DNA of 64,000 nucleotides, from the NCBI GenBank assembly GCA_004194705.1, contig SADC01000188.1:124001-188000 (forward strand). Reading direction: 5' to 3'. A program made the position numbers and the translations under genes. Positions 1 to 12,157 of this stretch are shown piece by piece. Source of the DNA: Ditylenchus dipsaci (Eukaryota; Nematoda; Chromadorea; Rhabditida; Anguinidae). The number at the start of each line of letters is the position of its first letter. The stretch's first letter is position 1. The notes under the pieces are model-generated. The model searched no databases and had not been told where the DNA came from. It saw only the letters and a program-made list of their open reading frames with translations.

Positions 1-1942
1 GGAGCTCAATGATCCACAACTTTCCGACAATCAACTGGTTCTGCTCAACAACAAAGTTTCGCAAACCTTCAGCGCTGTTTTCGACAAAGACCATCTGGTG
101 CAGAACGTTAGGAAATCATTTTACACAATGATTCTAGCTTTTCTGGCTTCATCCACTGCTGCATTGGAGCTTAATATTTTGACAGGTGAGAGTCTCTTTC
201 GAAGCAAATATAAATGTTTTGTAATAAATATATTTTGTGTAATTTAGGTCAGACCCTAGACCTGCGGATCATTCAGCCATTTGAAGCACTTGCCAGCACT
301 CTGATAGCCGTAAAAGACTCTTTTTTGATGGTATGCCGCAAGCATGTGGATAGTTCTTTGATCTTAAATCAGGAAGAGTGGTCAGTTTTTTAAAAATGAG
401 TTAAACATGAAGCGGGTCTAAAAATTTTAAAAATCAGCATAGTTCGCTTTGTAGTTTTAAATTTTAGTGTTTCTGCTTTTCGCTTCTCGAACTAAGATCG
501 CCTCGGTTCCCTGCTGTTTTTCTGACATAGGGCAGTCTAGAGTAGTCTATAATGTACTCAAACATTTTTTTCTTACTTTTTTGCAGTTCTGGAAACAGCT
601 ATGAGTCCGTCTTAGCCCTACTAAGCCTATTTTAGCATATTTCGCTCTAAAAATCAAGCCAAAAAAATGGGACCAAGGCGGTCTTCGGGTGGAGGAATCA
701 AGTTGACAAGTACCCAAATTTATAAAGAAAGCTGACACTTTTTATCACGAAATGTTTGCAAATAGTCAGAATCTGATGTCAGAATCTGTCAGAATTTGAA
801 AACCCAATAAAATCTGATTGTTTTTTCCGAAAACTCTGTATTTATTTATGAATGGGTTATTATCCTCAATTTTATTATTCAGGTCTGTACTCAGTGAAAT
901 CGCTCAACTATCTTCACTCTTCCAAAATTATATGAGTAGTACTCTCTTAAATGGCAGCCTGCTTACACTTGACCAGGTGGTTCCATCGCTGAAGCAAATC
1001 GAAAACTCTTTGGAACAGGTAAATTAATTTATTTTTCTTATCTTTTTTGTTTGAATTGGTTTTTTAGGACTTTTCATCTCTTGACGATTTGCCATCCAAA
1101 CTATGGGAAGACCTTTCCGAAAGATGTGCACCCATTCTAGATCCAGATCATCAAAACTTTGATGGTATTTTCCTTCAAGCGACCATGCTTAATCCACACT
1201 TGGCTGCTAGATTTTTGGATGAAAGTCAGACCAATTATGCCAGGCAGGCTGTTCAACAAGTGGTGAGCGTTACTTTTATCTAGTCTAATTGCAAGCTAAT
1301 AATACCCTCTAAAGCGAGCTGGGAACACTTATAAAATTTTCTTTCGCCATTTTTTTAAAACACTGGTGATTTTTCGCCATTTTCTAAAAAAGGAAGAAAT
1401 ACTGGGCTCCATTCCGAAATCAAGATTCTACAGTTAACCAATTATTCAAAATTTAGCTAGCCGAGAAATTGCAACTCAAGTGTCCTAAAGCCAGCGATGT
1501 TCGCAAGTCAAGTGTGGAAAGCTGCAGTTCGATGTCTGCCTGTGAGGTCAAATCAGATATCATTGACTACAGTCAGGAAGAGCAATTGACCATGAACATG
1601 ATGGCTGTTAATATGGTACAGACATATTTTCAAGATGTGGTCAGTATATCAGCCGGCATGCGCTCATCTGCGGTCAACCATTTTGATGCACTCAAATTCT
1701 GGCAGTTGAACAGGGTGAAGTGTCCGGAGTTGAGTGAACTGGCTGTAGAGCTACTGAGCATACCTTCTGCGCAAGTCTCTCTCGGCAGGGCTGACAATGG
1801 CCGAGCCTCAAAAGAAGGGTGTGACTGGAGAAAGGAGATAATGCAAAGTCTGGAGGCTGGTGACCAAGAGTGTTCGCTGGTTCAAAGAGATGCCTTCCTT
1901 GCCTTCAACCAAAAATTCGTCATTCCAGATGCTGTTGTGTGA
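1..1942 (+). CDS. hAT transposase-derived protein, 3' part of a multi-exon gene (5' end outside window)
   Basis: Five exons join in frame: 1-185, 248-380, 883-1018, 1068-1262 and 1457-1942, each intron with GT and AG, ending at a TGA. The product carries features of the hAT transposase C-terminal half: an LDP-like segment (ILDPDHQNFDGIFLQATMLN, near 1135) and a dimerisation-type helix (FWQLNRVKCPELSELAVELL, near 1700) followed by LSIPSAQVSLGR. In active hAT transposases this last stretch usually reads LSIPATS..ER.FS..G; here the ER-FS core is replaced, suggesting loss of transposase function. The open frame across five exons and the absence of terminal repeats favour a domesticated (ZBED-like) host gene. 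An old immobile copy that happens to stay open is the alternative. The zinc finger and first catalytic Asp, if present, lie upstream of the window. Confidence 0.7.
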
Positions 1943-3584
1943 AGGTTGCTAAAGGACTCAGTTATATGTTTATTTAGTCTGTTTTCATAGTATACATTAG
2001 ATATTATTCCCGCAATTAGGAATATTATATGGGAATATTCCAATGTTCAATATTAAATATTCCGGGAATATTCCCATTGTACAACCCTAGTATACATATT
2101 ATTTAAATAGTTAATAGATGGTTCACCATCCTTCTACAACTATTGGCTTTGCTTATGTGTTTTTAAATTTTTTTCTCGACCAGTTTTCTTTTATTCAATA
2201 GAAGAGTCTCCGGGCACAACATGATACCAAATGTGCATAATATAAATTATTAAAATACCAACTAAAACAACGAAGAAAAATCAAATTTTTTATATTAAAT
2301 ATTGCTGTATTCCTGTTCCGAGCTTCTAAACTTTTTGGCATCGGTAGACTGTGTTTGAAAGCTAAAAAGCCCTTCACAATCTTTCCTTTAATTCTTAGAG
2401 AGCGGCTAAGTGAGATAAAGTTGTTCTTTAATGTAGCCCTCTGAAAAAGTGACACGGCGTCCAACCAGTAGAATAAAGGGTATTATCATTGTGTATTTTG
2501 GTATCATTCTGCCAGTGCCTCCTCTTTAAAAAAAAAGTGTGGTTAAGAAACATTTAATTCAAAAAGATATGAGCAAATGATATGGTTGCCCAAGAATGGC
2601 GAATCCTGTACCTTGATTTTCGACTTTAACTGTAACACCAAATGCAATTGTTGTTTTATTATTATCTCAAATGACGCAATCCAAAGTTTTTTTTTTTTTG
2701 TTTTTTATTGGCACTACTGCAGCAATAATTGATTATTTGTAGTAGTTTATAGCAGTAATATAGTAGCAACAGCAGTACTCATGTCTGTGATCCTCTTTTA
2801 TCCCATCCTTCATGCTAGCGAAGTCGATTCTTTTTTCCATTTTTTGCAATGGTGCAATTTGTAATTGTGTTCTTATAAGCAAGTCATTCTTTCTTTATCT
2901 TCGCCAGCAGTGCAAAAACAGATAGTAGTTATATTGAATTTAGACCGAAATGCATAGTACCAACCAAGCTAAAATCGCGTTTTGAAAGAGCTTTTAACTT
3001 TTTTTCAGTCAAAATTTGCAGATAAATGCTAGAAAAAATTTCTCGAATTTGAACGCACGTGACACATCGTTCTTTTGTCAAAGCATATACTATTGCGTGT
3101 GGTCCATTTGTTAGAAATGACTCAAAAGAGTACTGCCCACCGCATACTCGATTTCCAAAAAACCACCATGACAGTTCTTCAAAAGTCAATTTTAGATAGG
3201 TTGGTGTAATGCACTTTAGATTTTAATTGCTTTATTCATAAGTAGCTGTGTTAATCGCACCCGCATCATTCAACAAATATGTGTTTCCCTAGATTCTAGC
3301 TTAAAACGTGATGCTTTTTAATCTGCTCTGTCTTCTTCTTTTTCCAGTGCTTTCTATTACCCTTTTCCACTGTTTTGTGCAATGCGCCAAGGTGATTTTT
3401 TCATTTTTTGTATTAAATTAGTGAGCATGCTTTAAAAAAGTTATTTATTTACTAGCTTATTGTCCGTTTAACAAGCTAAACTATTATTTGTTCAGTAATT
3501 AAAGTTGAAATTTTTTGTTTTAGCATGGGATACAAAAAAATTTTGCAGAAAAAACAAGAAATTGTTGTTTCAGTCTGGGTGACG
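1943..3584. other. Intergenic stretch, AT-rich, no gene recognised
   Basis: No open frame with coding character. It contains short AT-rich palindromic runs around 2020-2090 (repeated GGGAATATTCC-like motifs) and poly-T tracts near 2690. Open frames here are short and match nothing I recognise. Confidence 0.5.
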
Positions 3585-3590
3585 TGTGGT

Positions 3591-5198
3591 CGGCTGTACC
3601 CGAAATTTAAGCGGCATTTTGCTAAGTGGTCGATTTGCTAAGCGGTCGTTTTGCCAAGAATTTTTTTTTGCTAAGCGACAAATTGCTAAGAATTTTTTCG
3701 TTAAGGCGCCCATTTGCTAAGAATATATTTGCTAAGGCATTCTTTTCTTAAATCCCGATTTGTTAAGAACTTTTCTGCCTTTTTGTACTTTTCCTTTTTC
3801 TCAATGTTCTGGTAGGGGATTAGAGATTTTTCCGACGGTCATTTTTCGGCCAATTTTTTTTGTTTTTTACTGATTTGAATATGGGATCTAGATGAATTGA
3901 TATTTTCAGATTGTGTCCAAACTACCACAAACCATTCTAAACCACCTCAAGTACCTAAAACCACCCTAAATACCCAAACCAAACCCAAACCTGAAAGATT
4001 AAAATTTCTTAAAAATAAAAAATAAGCCATTTTTTCTAACTTAAAATTGTGTGGGAATTGGGTTTGTCAAGCCTAAAGTTGCGATTTTACACACCCAACT
4101 TTAATACCTGGTGTAGGTATCACCTGGCTAGGTGGATGCCCACCTGGATGGCCTAAAAATGAAAAAGTTCATTTGAATAAAAAAAAATCTATTTCTCCAA
4201 CCAAAAAAATTTGTGAATAATTGGACTTGATGAGACCAAAAGTGCGATTTCACCTACCCGATCCCAAATCTAGGGTTGAGTACCACCTGGACAGGTTGTT
4301 ATCCAGGCAACTCAAGAGTAGGGGTATATTCACCCAAATAACCTGAAAGGTCAAACGTTAGTCTTTTTATATCTGAAATTACGGTAAAAAATAAAGTGTG
4401 CACCCAGGTGGATGCGAACCAGCATCCTCGGCGGTGGCTATCCAAGTGGTCGTCCACTTGGATCAAAATTTTTTTTTACGTTTTCGGTTTCCAAATCAAT
4501 TTTTCTGCACTAATTCGAGCACCCTGAAAATGGTTTGACAGTGGTAAAATCACGTTTTATCAATAAATTTTTGAGTTATCGTGAATTCTTGATTTTGATA
4601 AATCAATCGTTAGCAATAATTCTAAATTTATCGATAAAACGTGATTTTACCACTGTCAAACCATCTTCAGCATGCTCGAATTAGTGCAGAAAAATTGTTT
4701 TGGAAACTGAAAACGTAAAAAAAATTTTTGATCCAAGTGGACGACCACTTGGATAGCCACCGCCGAGGATGCTGGTTCGCGTCCACCTGGGTGCATACCT
4801 TTTTATCATAATTTTGAGTGTTTACGTGGCGTAGAGGTCCATATGCTCATCACCAAGGTTATACTGGTTCGAATCCCTCTGGGTGCAATCAGTCCAGAGT
4901 AGGAGACCCCGATTCAATTAAAACCGTTTTTAGAACATGATTTTGGATTGAACCGTTTGGGTTTTAAGGTCTGTACCCCGAAATTAAGCCGAACTGAAGA
5001 AGATGTAGCTTAACAAACAAGATCTTTATCAAAACAACTACTTAGCAAAAAAATTCTTAGCAAAACGACCATTTAGCAAATTGGCGCTTAAATTGTAAAT
5101 TCTTAGCAAATTCGCGCTTAAATTTTTTTCTTAGCAAAACGACCGCTTAGCAAATCGACCACTTAGCAAATCGCCGCTTAAATTTCGGGGTACAGCCG
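3591..5198. mobile_element. Foldback element, CGGCTGTACCC termini, candidate 6-bp TSD
   Basis: The left end (CGGCTGTACCCGAAATTTAA) is the inverse of the right end (TTAAATTTCGGGGTACAGCCG) apart from one C. TGTGGT flanks both sides (3585-3590 and 5199-5204), a candidate target duplication. The arms carry degenerate tandem units of the type TTTGCTAAGCGGTCG on the left and the complementary CGACCGCTTAGCAAA on the right. No transposase frame is visible, so it is non-autonomous. It contains a second, inner hairpin at 4398-4796. Confidence 0.7.
4398..4796. repeat. Inner hairpin of the CCAAGTGGTCG family
   Basis: About 190-bp arms, nearly perfect inverses around a centre near 4597. The left arm contains CCAAGTGGTCGTCCACTTGG and the right arm its complement. 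The same hairpin family recurs at 25650-25972, 26412-26745 and 26885-27208, with half copies near 24447 and 28703, so it is a dispersed repeat inserted in or captured by the surrounding foldback element. The outermost 30 bp (GTGCACCCAGGTGGATGCG and its inverse) resembles a tRNA T-arm, but no complete tRNA is present. Confidence 0.75.
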
Positions 5199-5204
5199 TG
5201 TGGT

Positions 5205-6097
5205 CCAGTTGAGTGGATGGCTCATTTTTCAATACAGCCAGGCCGGTTAACCGACCAAAAATGTTCGGAAAAAAAACATTACAGGGTTTGTCTAGGTTGA
5301 ATCGAATGTGCTTGAAATATTTTGTATGGGTTTATTATTTATTTTCGGCAATTGACAATATTCATAGCTTCTTTAATCACATTGTAATTTTGACAATTTT
5401 CAAACAATTAGATTCCTTGTCTTCAATATTTTAATCTCATTTTCATCACACTCTATAAAGAGTGGGTGGAGCAACTCTGAAACGTTAAAAAATCACACAT
5501 TTGTGTTAATATAGTCGATTCTATGTAAAAGCTTGAAATCCTGCAAAAGCTTAATATAGAGGGATCTGGGCACATCTCCAGGGCAGAAATCGACAGAAAA
5601 TGTCAGACAGATTTTTGGACCGATTGTCGATCCAACTCAGGAACAACCGGCGGCTTTTCGAAACGTGAAAAGAGGTTACCTCTGGATTTTTTAATTTTTT
5701 AGCAGGAAATTAAAAAACAACCGAAATTTGACTGGAAAAAAGAGTTTCGGACTCGAAAAACCTTCTAGTTTCTATAGCTGCTTGAAATTGTAAAGATTTG
5801 CTCCAAATTTGTAGTGGTGCTTGGTGCATCAGTCATTCTTTAAAATTCAAACCTCAAAAGTTTCATGCAAAAAGAAGTTTTATGTAAGTTTTCGTCTCGT
5901 ATTTGACGTAAAGTCTGGACTTTGGTTGGACATGTACTAAAATTTTTGAAGGAAAAGTTGAAAAGCTGATATATAAGACTTACATCTACTTTTCGATTTC
6001 ACGTCGAATGGAACAAAAATAAAAAAGTGTGTGAAAAATTGAAATATCGAAGATTTCCATGGGTGGGGTTGGACTCGCAGCCTCAGGGAAAATACTG
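5205..6097. other. Intergenic stretch, nothing recognised
   Basis: AT-rich sequence without splice-consistent coding exons, RNA gene or clear inverted repeat on reading both strands. Confidence 0.4.
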
Positions 6098-7035
6098 TTT
6101 TTTCTCTAATATTTTATTTATTCATCGATTACTTGGCGCTACTAAAATATATCCCCTCCCCCCAAAAAAACGCTACTGTAATAAACCCCCGCTAAAAACC
6201 GACTTTTTTAGGGATGGTCAAAAATCATTTTATACAAAAATTTCGCCATAAAAGGACCAGAAAAACAATTTAAATGGGATTACGGGCTGTATTGGGAGGG
6301 GAAGGTAATAATACAGGGGCCAATTTTCGAGATGGTTGGGATCCTTAGAGTATTAATTCTTTAAGCGTCTAAGGGCACTTACAAAAAACCTAGGACATTG
6401 TGGTGCAGGTATAAGTATAAGTACTTTTCATGCACCAAGCCGATCAGCGGGGTGGACCCGCGAATTTACTCCTAGGCCTAGCTCTTTTTGAGTGCTAGGC
6501 TATATTTTTGGAGGCTGGGCCTCTGGCCCGGCCTTGTAGAACGAGGGAAATGCTCTACGGCGAAAAAACGAAGATGTTGAACATAGTTTTGAATACTGGG
6601 GCCTACCGCATAAATAACTCTGGTATGCATGTTTTTTCATGCATCCAGAGTCACTTTCGAGTGATTTGTGTCTAAGGTATGTGGGTGTGCGCATCTCAAC
6701 TCCAAGCCCCTGCGCCCCCGAAGGGGCGCAGGGGGCTTGAGAGTTAGAGATGCGCGCACGCACTTACCTTAGACATGATTCCGAGAAGTACACTTGATCA
6801 TAAAATGCATATAGAGTCTCTTTTTGCCACGGCCCGAGTTGAAAAACATGGTAAAGCAGCTAAAAAAAGTGGCCTCTGTATTATTCCCTTCCCCTCCCAA
6901 TACAGCCCATAATCCCTTTAAATTGCTTTTCTGGACCTTTTATGGCGAAATTATTGCTTAAAAATGTGTTTTGACCACTCCTAAAAATCTTGATTTTTTG
7001 GGGGGGGGGGTATTACCGAGTAGCGTCAAATTTTG
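6098..7035. repeat. Inverted-repeat element with G-run termini, family of the 7.3-8.2 kb and 25 kb copies
   Basis: Left-arm sequence (AAAAGGACCAGAAAAACAAT, then GGGCTGTATTGGGAGGGGAA near 6290) reappears inverted at 6880-6985. Inside sits a smaller inverted module bounded by TGTCTAAGGTATGTG (near 6668) and its inverse CACTTACCTTAGACA (6761-6775), enclosing GCCCC..GGGGC palindromes. The same module occurs at 7568-7836, 8993-9077, 25095-25300 and around MULE copy 1 (32450/35010). No transposase is encoded. Exact ends were not resolved because of G and C homopolymers. Confidence 0.6.
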
Positions 7036-7339
7036 TATTTAATAATAATGTCTCTGTTTAGATTCATCCTGGAGGTATGGATATAATTGACATCGCCATT
7101 ATAAAACTTTGCTTGAAATATATTCGACTTTGAAAAAGTTACCACGGTGTTTTGTCAGGGGTCCGAACTTGCGACACAAATTTAAAACAAAAATTCAAAA
7201 TTATGACCTAATCTCACCAGAGATCAGGGAGACCGGGGGCTGAAAAACAGAAACAAAAAGAAAATATATTATTTTTTACTTTTTATGATAGCGAAAATGA
7301 AAGCCCAGCATCTAGGCTACACAATGATATAAACTTAAA

Positions 7340-8160
7340 GTTTACAGTAGAACTTCGATATAACGATGTTTTTAAACACCCTATATCGACCCAAAATTGC
7401 CTCGGGAGTTCAAAAAAGACATTATTTTTGAGTTCTGGTTAATAAAAAATTGAGTTTTGGACATTTAGAAATTTCGACCATTTGCCTGTTTTGGCATGTT
7501 TTGGTCACTGGAGCTGGGCAAAAATAGTCTCTAACTGCATTTTTGTTCAAGAGTCTTCTCGGAAGTATGTCTAAGGAAAGTGAGTACGCGCATCTCTAAC
7601 CAACCAAGCCCCCTGCGCCCCGTTCGGGGCGCAGGGGGCTTGGTTGGTGCCCATTTTGGTTGGCGCCCAATAAGTGCCCATTTTTTATGAATCCAGAGTC
7701 ACTTTCGAATGATATGTGTCTAAGGTATGCGAGTGTGCGCAGCTCAACTCCAAACCCCCAAGCCCCCTGCGCCCCGAAGGGGGCGCAGGGGGCTTGAGAG
7801 TTAGAGATGCGCGCACGCACTTACCTTAGACATGATTCCGAGAAGTATACTTGATCATAAATGCATATAGAGTCTATTTTTGCCACGGCCCGAGTTGAAA
7901 ATATGGTAAAGCAGTCAAAAAAGTGGCCCCTGTACTATTCCCTTCCCTCCCAATACAGCCCATAATCTTTTTTGAACTGCTTTTCTGGTCCTTTTATGGC
8001 AAAATTATTGCATAAAATGGTTTTTAGACACTCCCAAAAAAGACGATTTTGAGGGGGAGGGGGGGGTATATGACAGTAGGTCCGATTTGGGGGGGGGCAT
8101 ATTACGGTAGCTTTGGGGGGGGGGGGTATATGACAGTAGCGTCCTTTTTTCGTTATGTAG
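7340..8160. repeat. Second, rearranged copy of the G-run inverted-repeat family
   Basis: Shares the TGTCTAAGG/CCTTAGACA module (7568-7836), the GCCCCCTGCGCCCC palindromes and the CCTTCCCTCCCAATACAGCCC arm (near 7940) with the 6.1-7.0 kb element. At 8050-8150 three G-rich units (GGGGGGTATATGACAGTAG type) are repeated in tandem. CAGTAGAACTTCGATATAACGA at 7347 resembles a pogo-type element end. Confidence 0.5.
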
Positions 8161-8469
8161 AATTCTTTGACCAACTTTACATCTTTAAAACTTTACCATT
8201 GCCTTCTACAAACACGTCTGTATTCTTGGAGTGAATATGATAAGGACAAGCTATAGAGACGTTTATCAGAAAGTAAACTGTTATTATATGATGTACGATT
8301 CTAATGTTCTCAGTAAGGGCTGCAATATTCGGGGTGATTTGGCTTTAGTCGGCTTCCAAATACCTAGTTCTTTTCAGATTTAGTCCATCTTTCCTAAAAT
8401 GGTTCAATTCCCCCTTTGGGTACCTATGCTTCGCTCTAACAATTAAAAACAGCCAGAAAAAAATGGCCG

Positions 8470-11400
8470 CTAAATAAAATAGTTCTTGGCTAAAAAATGA
8501 TTACGAACTAACCGAATAGACTGCTCGTCCTGCATGTATTTGTAGGCTCGGTAGACCACTGAGTAGAACCACAAGGAGATTGAAAAAAACACTATATAGA
8601 TGGCTGCTATAGCAGCAGTTGCAATGCGCATGACTAAAAAAAATTACATTACAGCCATTGGTAAGGAAATCAATTTTACTCACTAGACTGAACATCCTGT
8701 TCCTTAAAGCCTGTGCCACTAATGCCAACTCTGTCAGAATCTTGCATGACATTTATCCAGGAAGCAGGCATAAGTATTGACATCACAATCAAAAGTATGA
8801 TAAATAAAGTCAGAAGGAAAAGTCCGATGGCCTGAAGTTTTGATAAATTAAACATTGATTTAAAAAAAAATCCGCGGACTCGACATCACCAAAATATTTA
8901 TTTACAAAACACTGTTTTCGCTTTTTAAAGAACCATCGTGGTGGATGGACTACAATATAGCGATATTTTGGTTTTAGACATAAAAAGATTTGTGTCTAAG
9001 GTACATAGATGTGCGCATCTCAACTATAAGCCTTCTCTGGAAGCGCAAGAGGCTTGGTTTCTCCCGTACCTTAGACATGATGCAGAGCAAGACTCATGGT
9101 CATACACAAAGTTGGATCGCCAAAAAGGAGGGTCTGCGGCGGCGGCGAGGGCGGTAGCGGCGCCAGAAATTTCTAACCGCCAGAGCATTTTTGTTACAGA
9201 GTTTAGCACTGTGCTAATTAAAGGCTTTTTTATAACAAAATAACTTATATAAATAGTTGAAATAAATGGTTTAAAAAGCAGATCAATGAGAATACAATAA
9301 ATTCAAAAAAAATTCATTGGTTATAATATTTTTTCTTTGTTTTCTGGTTCCCTTCTCACTTGGCCAAGATAATTTAGAATTTTGCTGTTTTCTCACAAAA
9401 TATAATTCTATGACAAACATAAATTTAACAGGAAAAAGTTTTTTGACAGTGAAGCGTTAGCTGGCGCCGACGGTGGCGTCGCCGCTGGCGCTGCCGGCGG
9501 CGGCGGTAGCGGCAAAGCAGCGGCGGTGGTTTTTCAGAGGCGTCCAACTATGGTCATACAGTCACAAGTCGATATAGTGTACAGGGTGGGAAAAAACGCG
9601 GACATTTTTAATAATACTTGTTTTTATTTAGTTTTTAATTTTTTTACAAAATTTTTTTCAGAATGTCGCTTGCTAGATAGCTTGTTAGAAAGGTTCCAAA
9701 CAATTTGTTGGTTTTTTCACTACTTTCTCGTATGACCTGCTGTCTTGTTTTGATATAAAAATGATGAGCAGTCTCAACAACTATAATTACGCAAAATTGT
9801 CCAATTTTAAAATTATCCAATCACAGTCAATCGCTGGTGCTGAGAATTGAGAGAATTTTTTTCTCCTGCCTTCTTCAGCGTGAAATGCTGAAAAAAAACG
9901 CTCGAATTAGTACAAACATCATTTTTAGTGTTTTATTTGTTGTAACAAGGATAGACAGTTGAAGCCCTAGGGCACAAGGTCAGCTTTAAGAGCGAGCATA
10001 TGGGAATCAACCACGTAGTGAGTTAGCCCTTTGCAGCGAGCCACGTTGATCTCATGTTAAGAGAGCTAAAACTAGGGACTAGAACGCGTATTTTTCCACG
10101 GTTTTTTAAACGAAAAGTGACACACGGGGAACACGGTAGAATTAGCGAAAAAATGATTTTTCCATCTATGACCCATTTTTTGGCCTCCGCAGTCAGAAGA
10201 CCTTGAAAAAAACGGATAAATCTTTTTTCTGCCTGCTTCTGGCTTTTTTCTGCCCGTTTTTGCTTCTTTCTGCCCGCTTTTTTGAAAATGATTAAAAATA
10301 AGCCCAATTTGTGATAAATTTTTTTTATTAGCAGTTCTAGTATACAAAATTACCTAAGGAATCCAAATTTGTTTACAGAATTTCCAAAAAGCTCTTATCT
10401 GTCTATTCCGGCCACTTTGCAGAATTTAGGCGAAAAAATCTCTTGCATGCAATAAATGGTCACATCTCAGCAGCCAAGAGCTTTTTGGAAGTTCTGTAAA
10501 TAAATTCGGATTCTCTAGGAAATTTTCTATACTGGTGCAGCTCAGAATGAAAAAATTACCACAAATTGGAGTTATTTTTGATCATTTTTAAAAAAGCGGG
10601 CAGAAAGAAGCAAAAACGGGCAGAAAAAAGCCAGAAGCGGGCAGAAAAAAGTCTCGTCCGAAAAAAAACTAACTTTTCTTGAAAAAAAAGAAAACTTAAC
10701 CATTTTTTCGACTGCATATTCGTGTTTCTCAACCCGATTTACTTAAGAAACTGCTTTCAGAAAAATATTTGGTTCACTAAATCTAATCCAGGTTAGGATT
10801 ACCCACATATGCGAAGATTTGTGCCATCACTTTAATTTTACTCGAATCAGCGAGAGTGAACTCTATGTAGTTTTTTTAAATTAAAATAAATCACATTTTG
10901 AATAAAAAAAATACCGTCAAAATAAGGTAGGGCAAGTACAACCATGTCTCACGTCGTTTCTGAGCATAGATTATGGACAAGTACAAAGCTATTTGGATGA
11001 TTGTGCCAGATAGCAGGGGGTAGTTGAGTTGTTGGATGTTTGTCAATAGTGACAGAACTGCTAGAACAGAACCGGCTATGGCGATAATGTAAGCTCCTCT
11101 CTAAAGCAATTGATCATTTTCAAAGAAAAATTGGAGGTTTTCAACAGGCAAGTGACTAGGAAAAGAAACTCAACAAGCTCCACTCCCAAACCACAAAATT
11201 AATTAATTTTTAAAAAATTTTGTTCACCCTTTTGACTAATCCACAAACGCACCGCACACTTAAAAAAATCTTTTTAGGGTTTTTTTTGAAAATTTCTAGT
11301 GCTGTTGGACATACTTTTGTTCTCCATATATGTTTTTATAATCCTATTTCTAGAAAAAAGTGTATCCCCCACCCTAATATTGATGCCCTCTAATTCTAGT

Positions 11401-11496
11401 ACACTTACTTGCCCATTGCTGCCTTAAACTAACTTCAACATGGGTTCCACAACAACACTTGTATTTAGGATCATGGTAGATCGGAGACACTTGCAT
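8470..11496 (-). CDS. Small four-TM protein, LAPTM4-like
   Basis: Four minus-strand exons: 11496-11409 (ATG, MQVSPIYHDPKYKCCCGTHV), 11096-10915, 8831-8684 and 8633-8470, ending in TAG. Frame is kept across all three introns if the second exon starts at the AG four bases inside the first possible acceptor. The protein has a short Cys-rich N-terminus (KYKCCCG), then four hydrophobic stretches (AYIIAIAGSVLAVLSLL; LLSGTIIQIALYLSII; LFLLTLFIILLIVMSIL; ATAAIAAIYIVFFSISLWF) and a short polar tail. This layout is typical of LAPTM4/DUF7027 endo-lysosomal four-TM proteins of invertebrates, but the family call is by layout and not by a diagnostic motif. Intron 2 (~2.1 kb) is filled with repeats. A Tc1/mariner-type MITE ends about 90 bp upstream of the start codon. 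Confidence 0.65.
9090..9560. repeat. GC-rich repeat block inside intron 2 of the four-TM gene
   Basis: Two GGCGGCGGC-rich patches (9129-9165 and 9467-9530) flank AT-rich DNA. The outer sequences (GGTCATACACAAAGTTGGAT near 9098 and CGTCCAACTATGGTCATACA near 9541) are roughly inverted, suggesting an old foldback element. The triplet composition differs sharply from the AT-rich surroundings. Confidence 0.4.
10222..10652. repeat. Foldback repeat in intron 2 of the four-TM gene
   Basis: Left arm 10222-10300 (CTTCTGGCTTTTTTCTGCCC) is the inverse of right arm 10579-10652 (GGGCAGAAAAAAGCCAGAAG), built from a degenerate GGGCAGAAAAAAG unit. A second inverted pair (AAGAGCTTTTTGGAAGTTCTG near 10477 against the 10380s) lies inside. 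No transposase frame. Confidence 0.65.
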
Positions 11497-11585
11497 CTTT
11501 TAAGCGCTGAATAGTTTACAACCAAATTATTAATTTATTTCTTCTGACAACAACAGGCAAGAAAAAGGAAAAAATGTAGAAAATA

Positions 11586-11972
11586 CAGGGTGGCGCAAAT
11601 TTTCGACGGCATTTTGTTTTGCTCATATATTTTTTAAATTAAATGCGTCTCGACGAGATCTTTTTTTATTTGAAAGAGGACGTTCCGGGCAATCGAATGA
11701 CACCTCATTCGCCTTTTTTCAATCATATTTTTTCGTGCTTTGCTTACCTGTTAAACTTTTATCGATTAGAGTCCGCGCGATTATTTTCTTTGGGTGGATG
11801 AAAGACGGAGTTTACCCAAGGCAACCAGCCGATCTTCATAAATGCTATTATGCATGTTTGGTGTCATTGAATTGCCCGGAACGTCCTTTTTCAAAAAAAA
11901 TCTCGTCGGTATACAATCAATTTAAAAAAGCTTTAAACAAGACAAATCCCGGCGAAAATTTGCGCCACCCTG
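11586..11972. mobile_element. Tc1/mariner-type deletion derivative, CAGGGTGGCGCAAAT termini, TA TSD
   Basis: TA (11584-85) CAGGGTGGCGCAAATTTT ... AAAATTTGCGCCACCCTG TA (11973-74). Inverted termini plus a TA duplication are the mark of IS630/Tc1/mariner elements. A second family member lies at 52473-53036. It sits immediately upstream of the four-TM gene on the minus strand and so may touch its promoter. Confidence 0.85.
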
Positions 11973-11976
11973 TATA
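11735..11976 (+). pseudogene. Remnant of a Tc1/mariner transposase C-terminus
   Basis: The frame contains IIFFGWMKDGVYPRQPADLHK-like sequence (near 11780-11840), matching the typical mariner ending F-LWG-K-VY---P-tl-eL. Only this tail survives within a 387-bp element, so it cannot encode a transposase. The equivalent region of the 52.5 kb copy is also recognisable but broken. Confidence 0.55.
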
Positions 11977-12157
11977 ACCCCTATTATTTCCACTTTCCAA
12001 TATGACAAAAAAACACAAAATAAACATTTTATCCAAATTATTTTCATCCGATATTTAATATAATTTGTTGAATTTCTAAAAATTTTTTGCAGCTACACTT
12101 GATTTCAACTTTATCTGACTTAGCGGATAATACATTCCTTACTTTTTTAACTTCTTT

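Noticed and set aside
8049..8174. Gly-rich frame and its Pro-rich reverse
   Set aside because: Translation of poly-G runs in a repeat.
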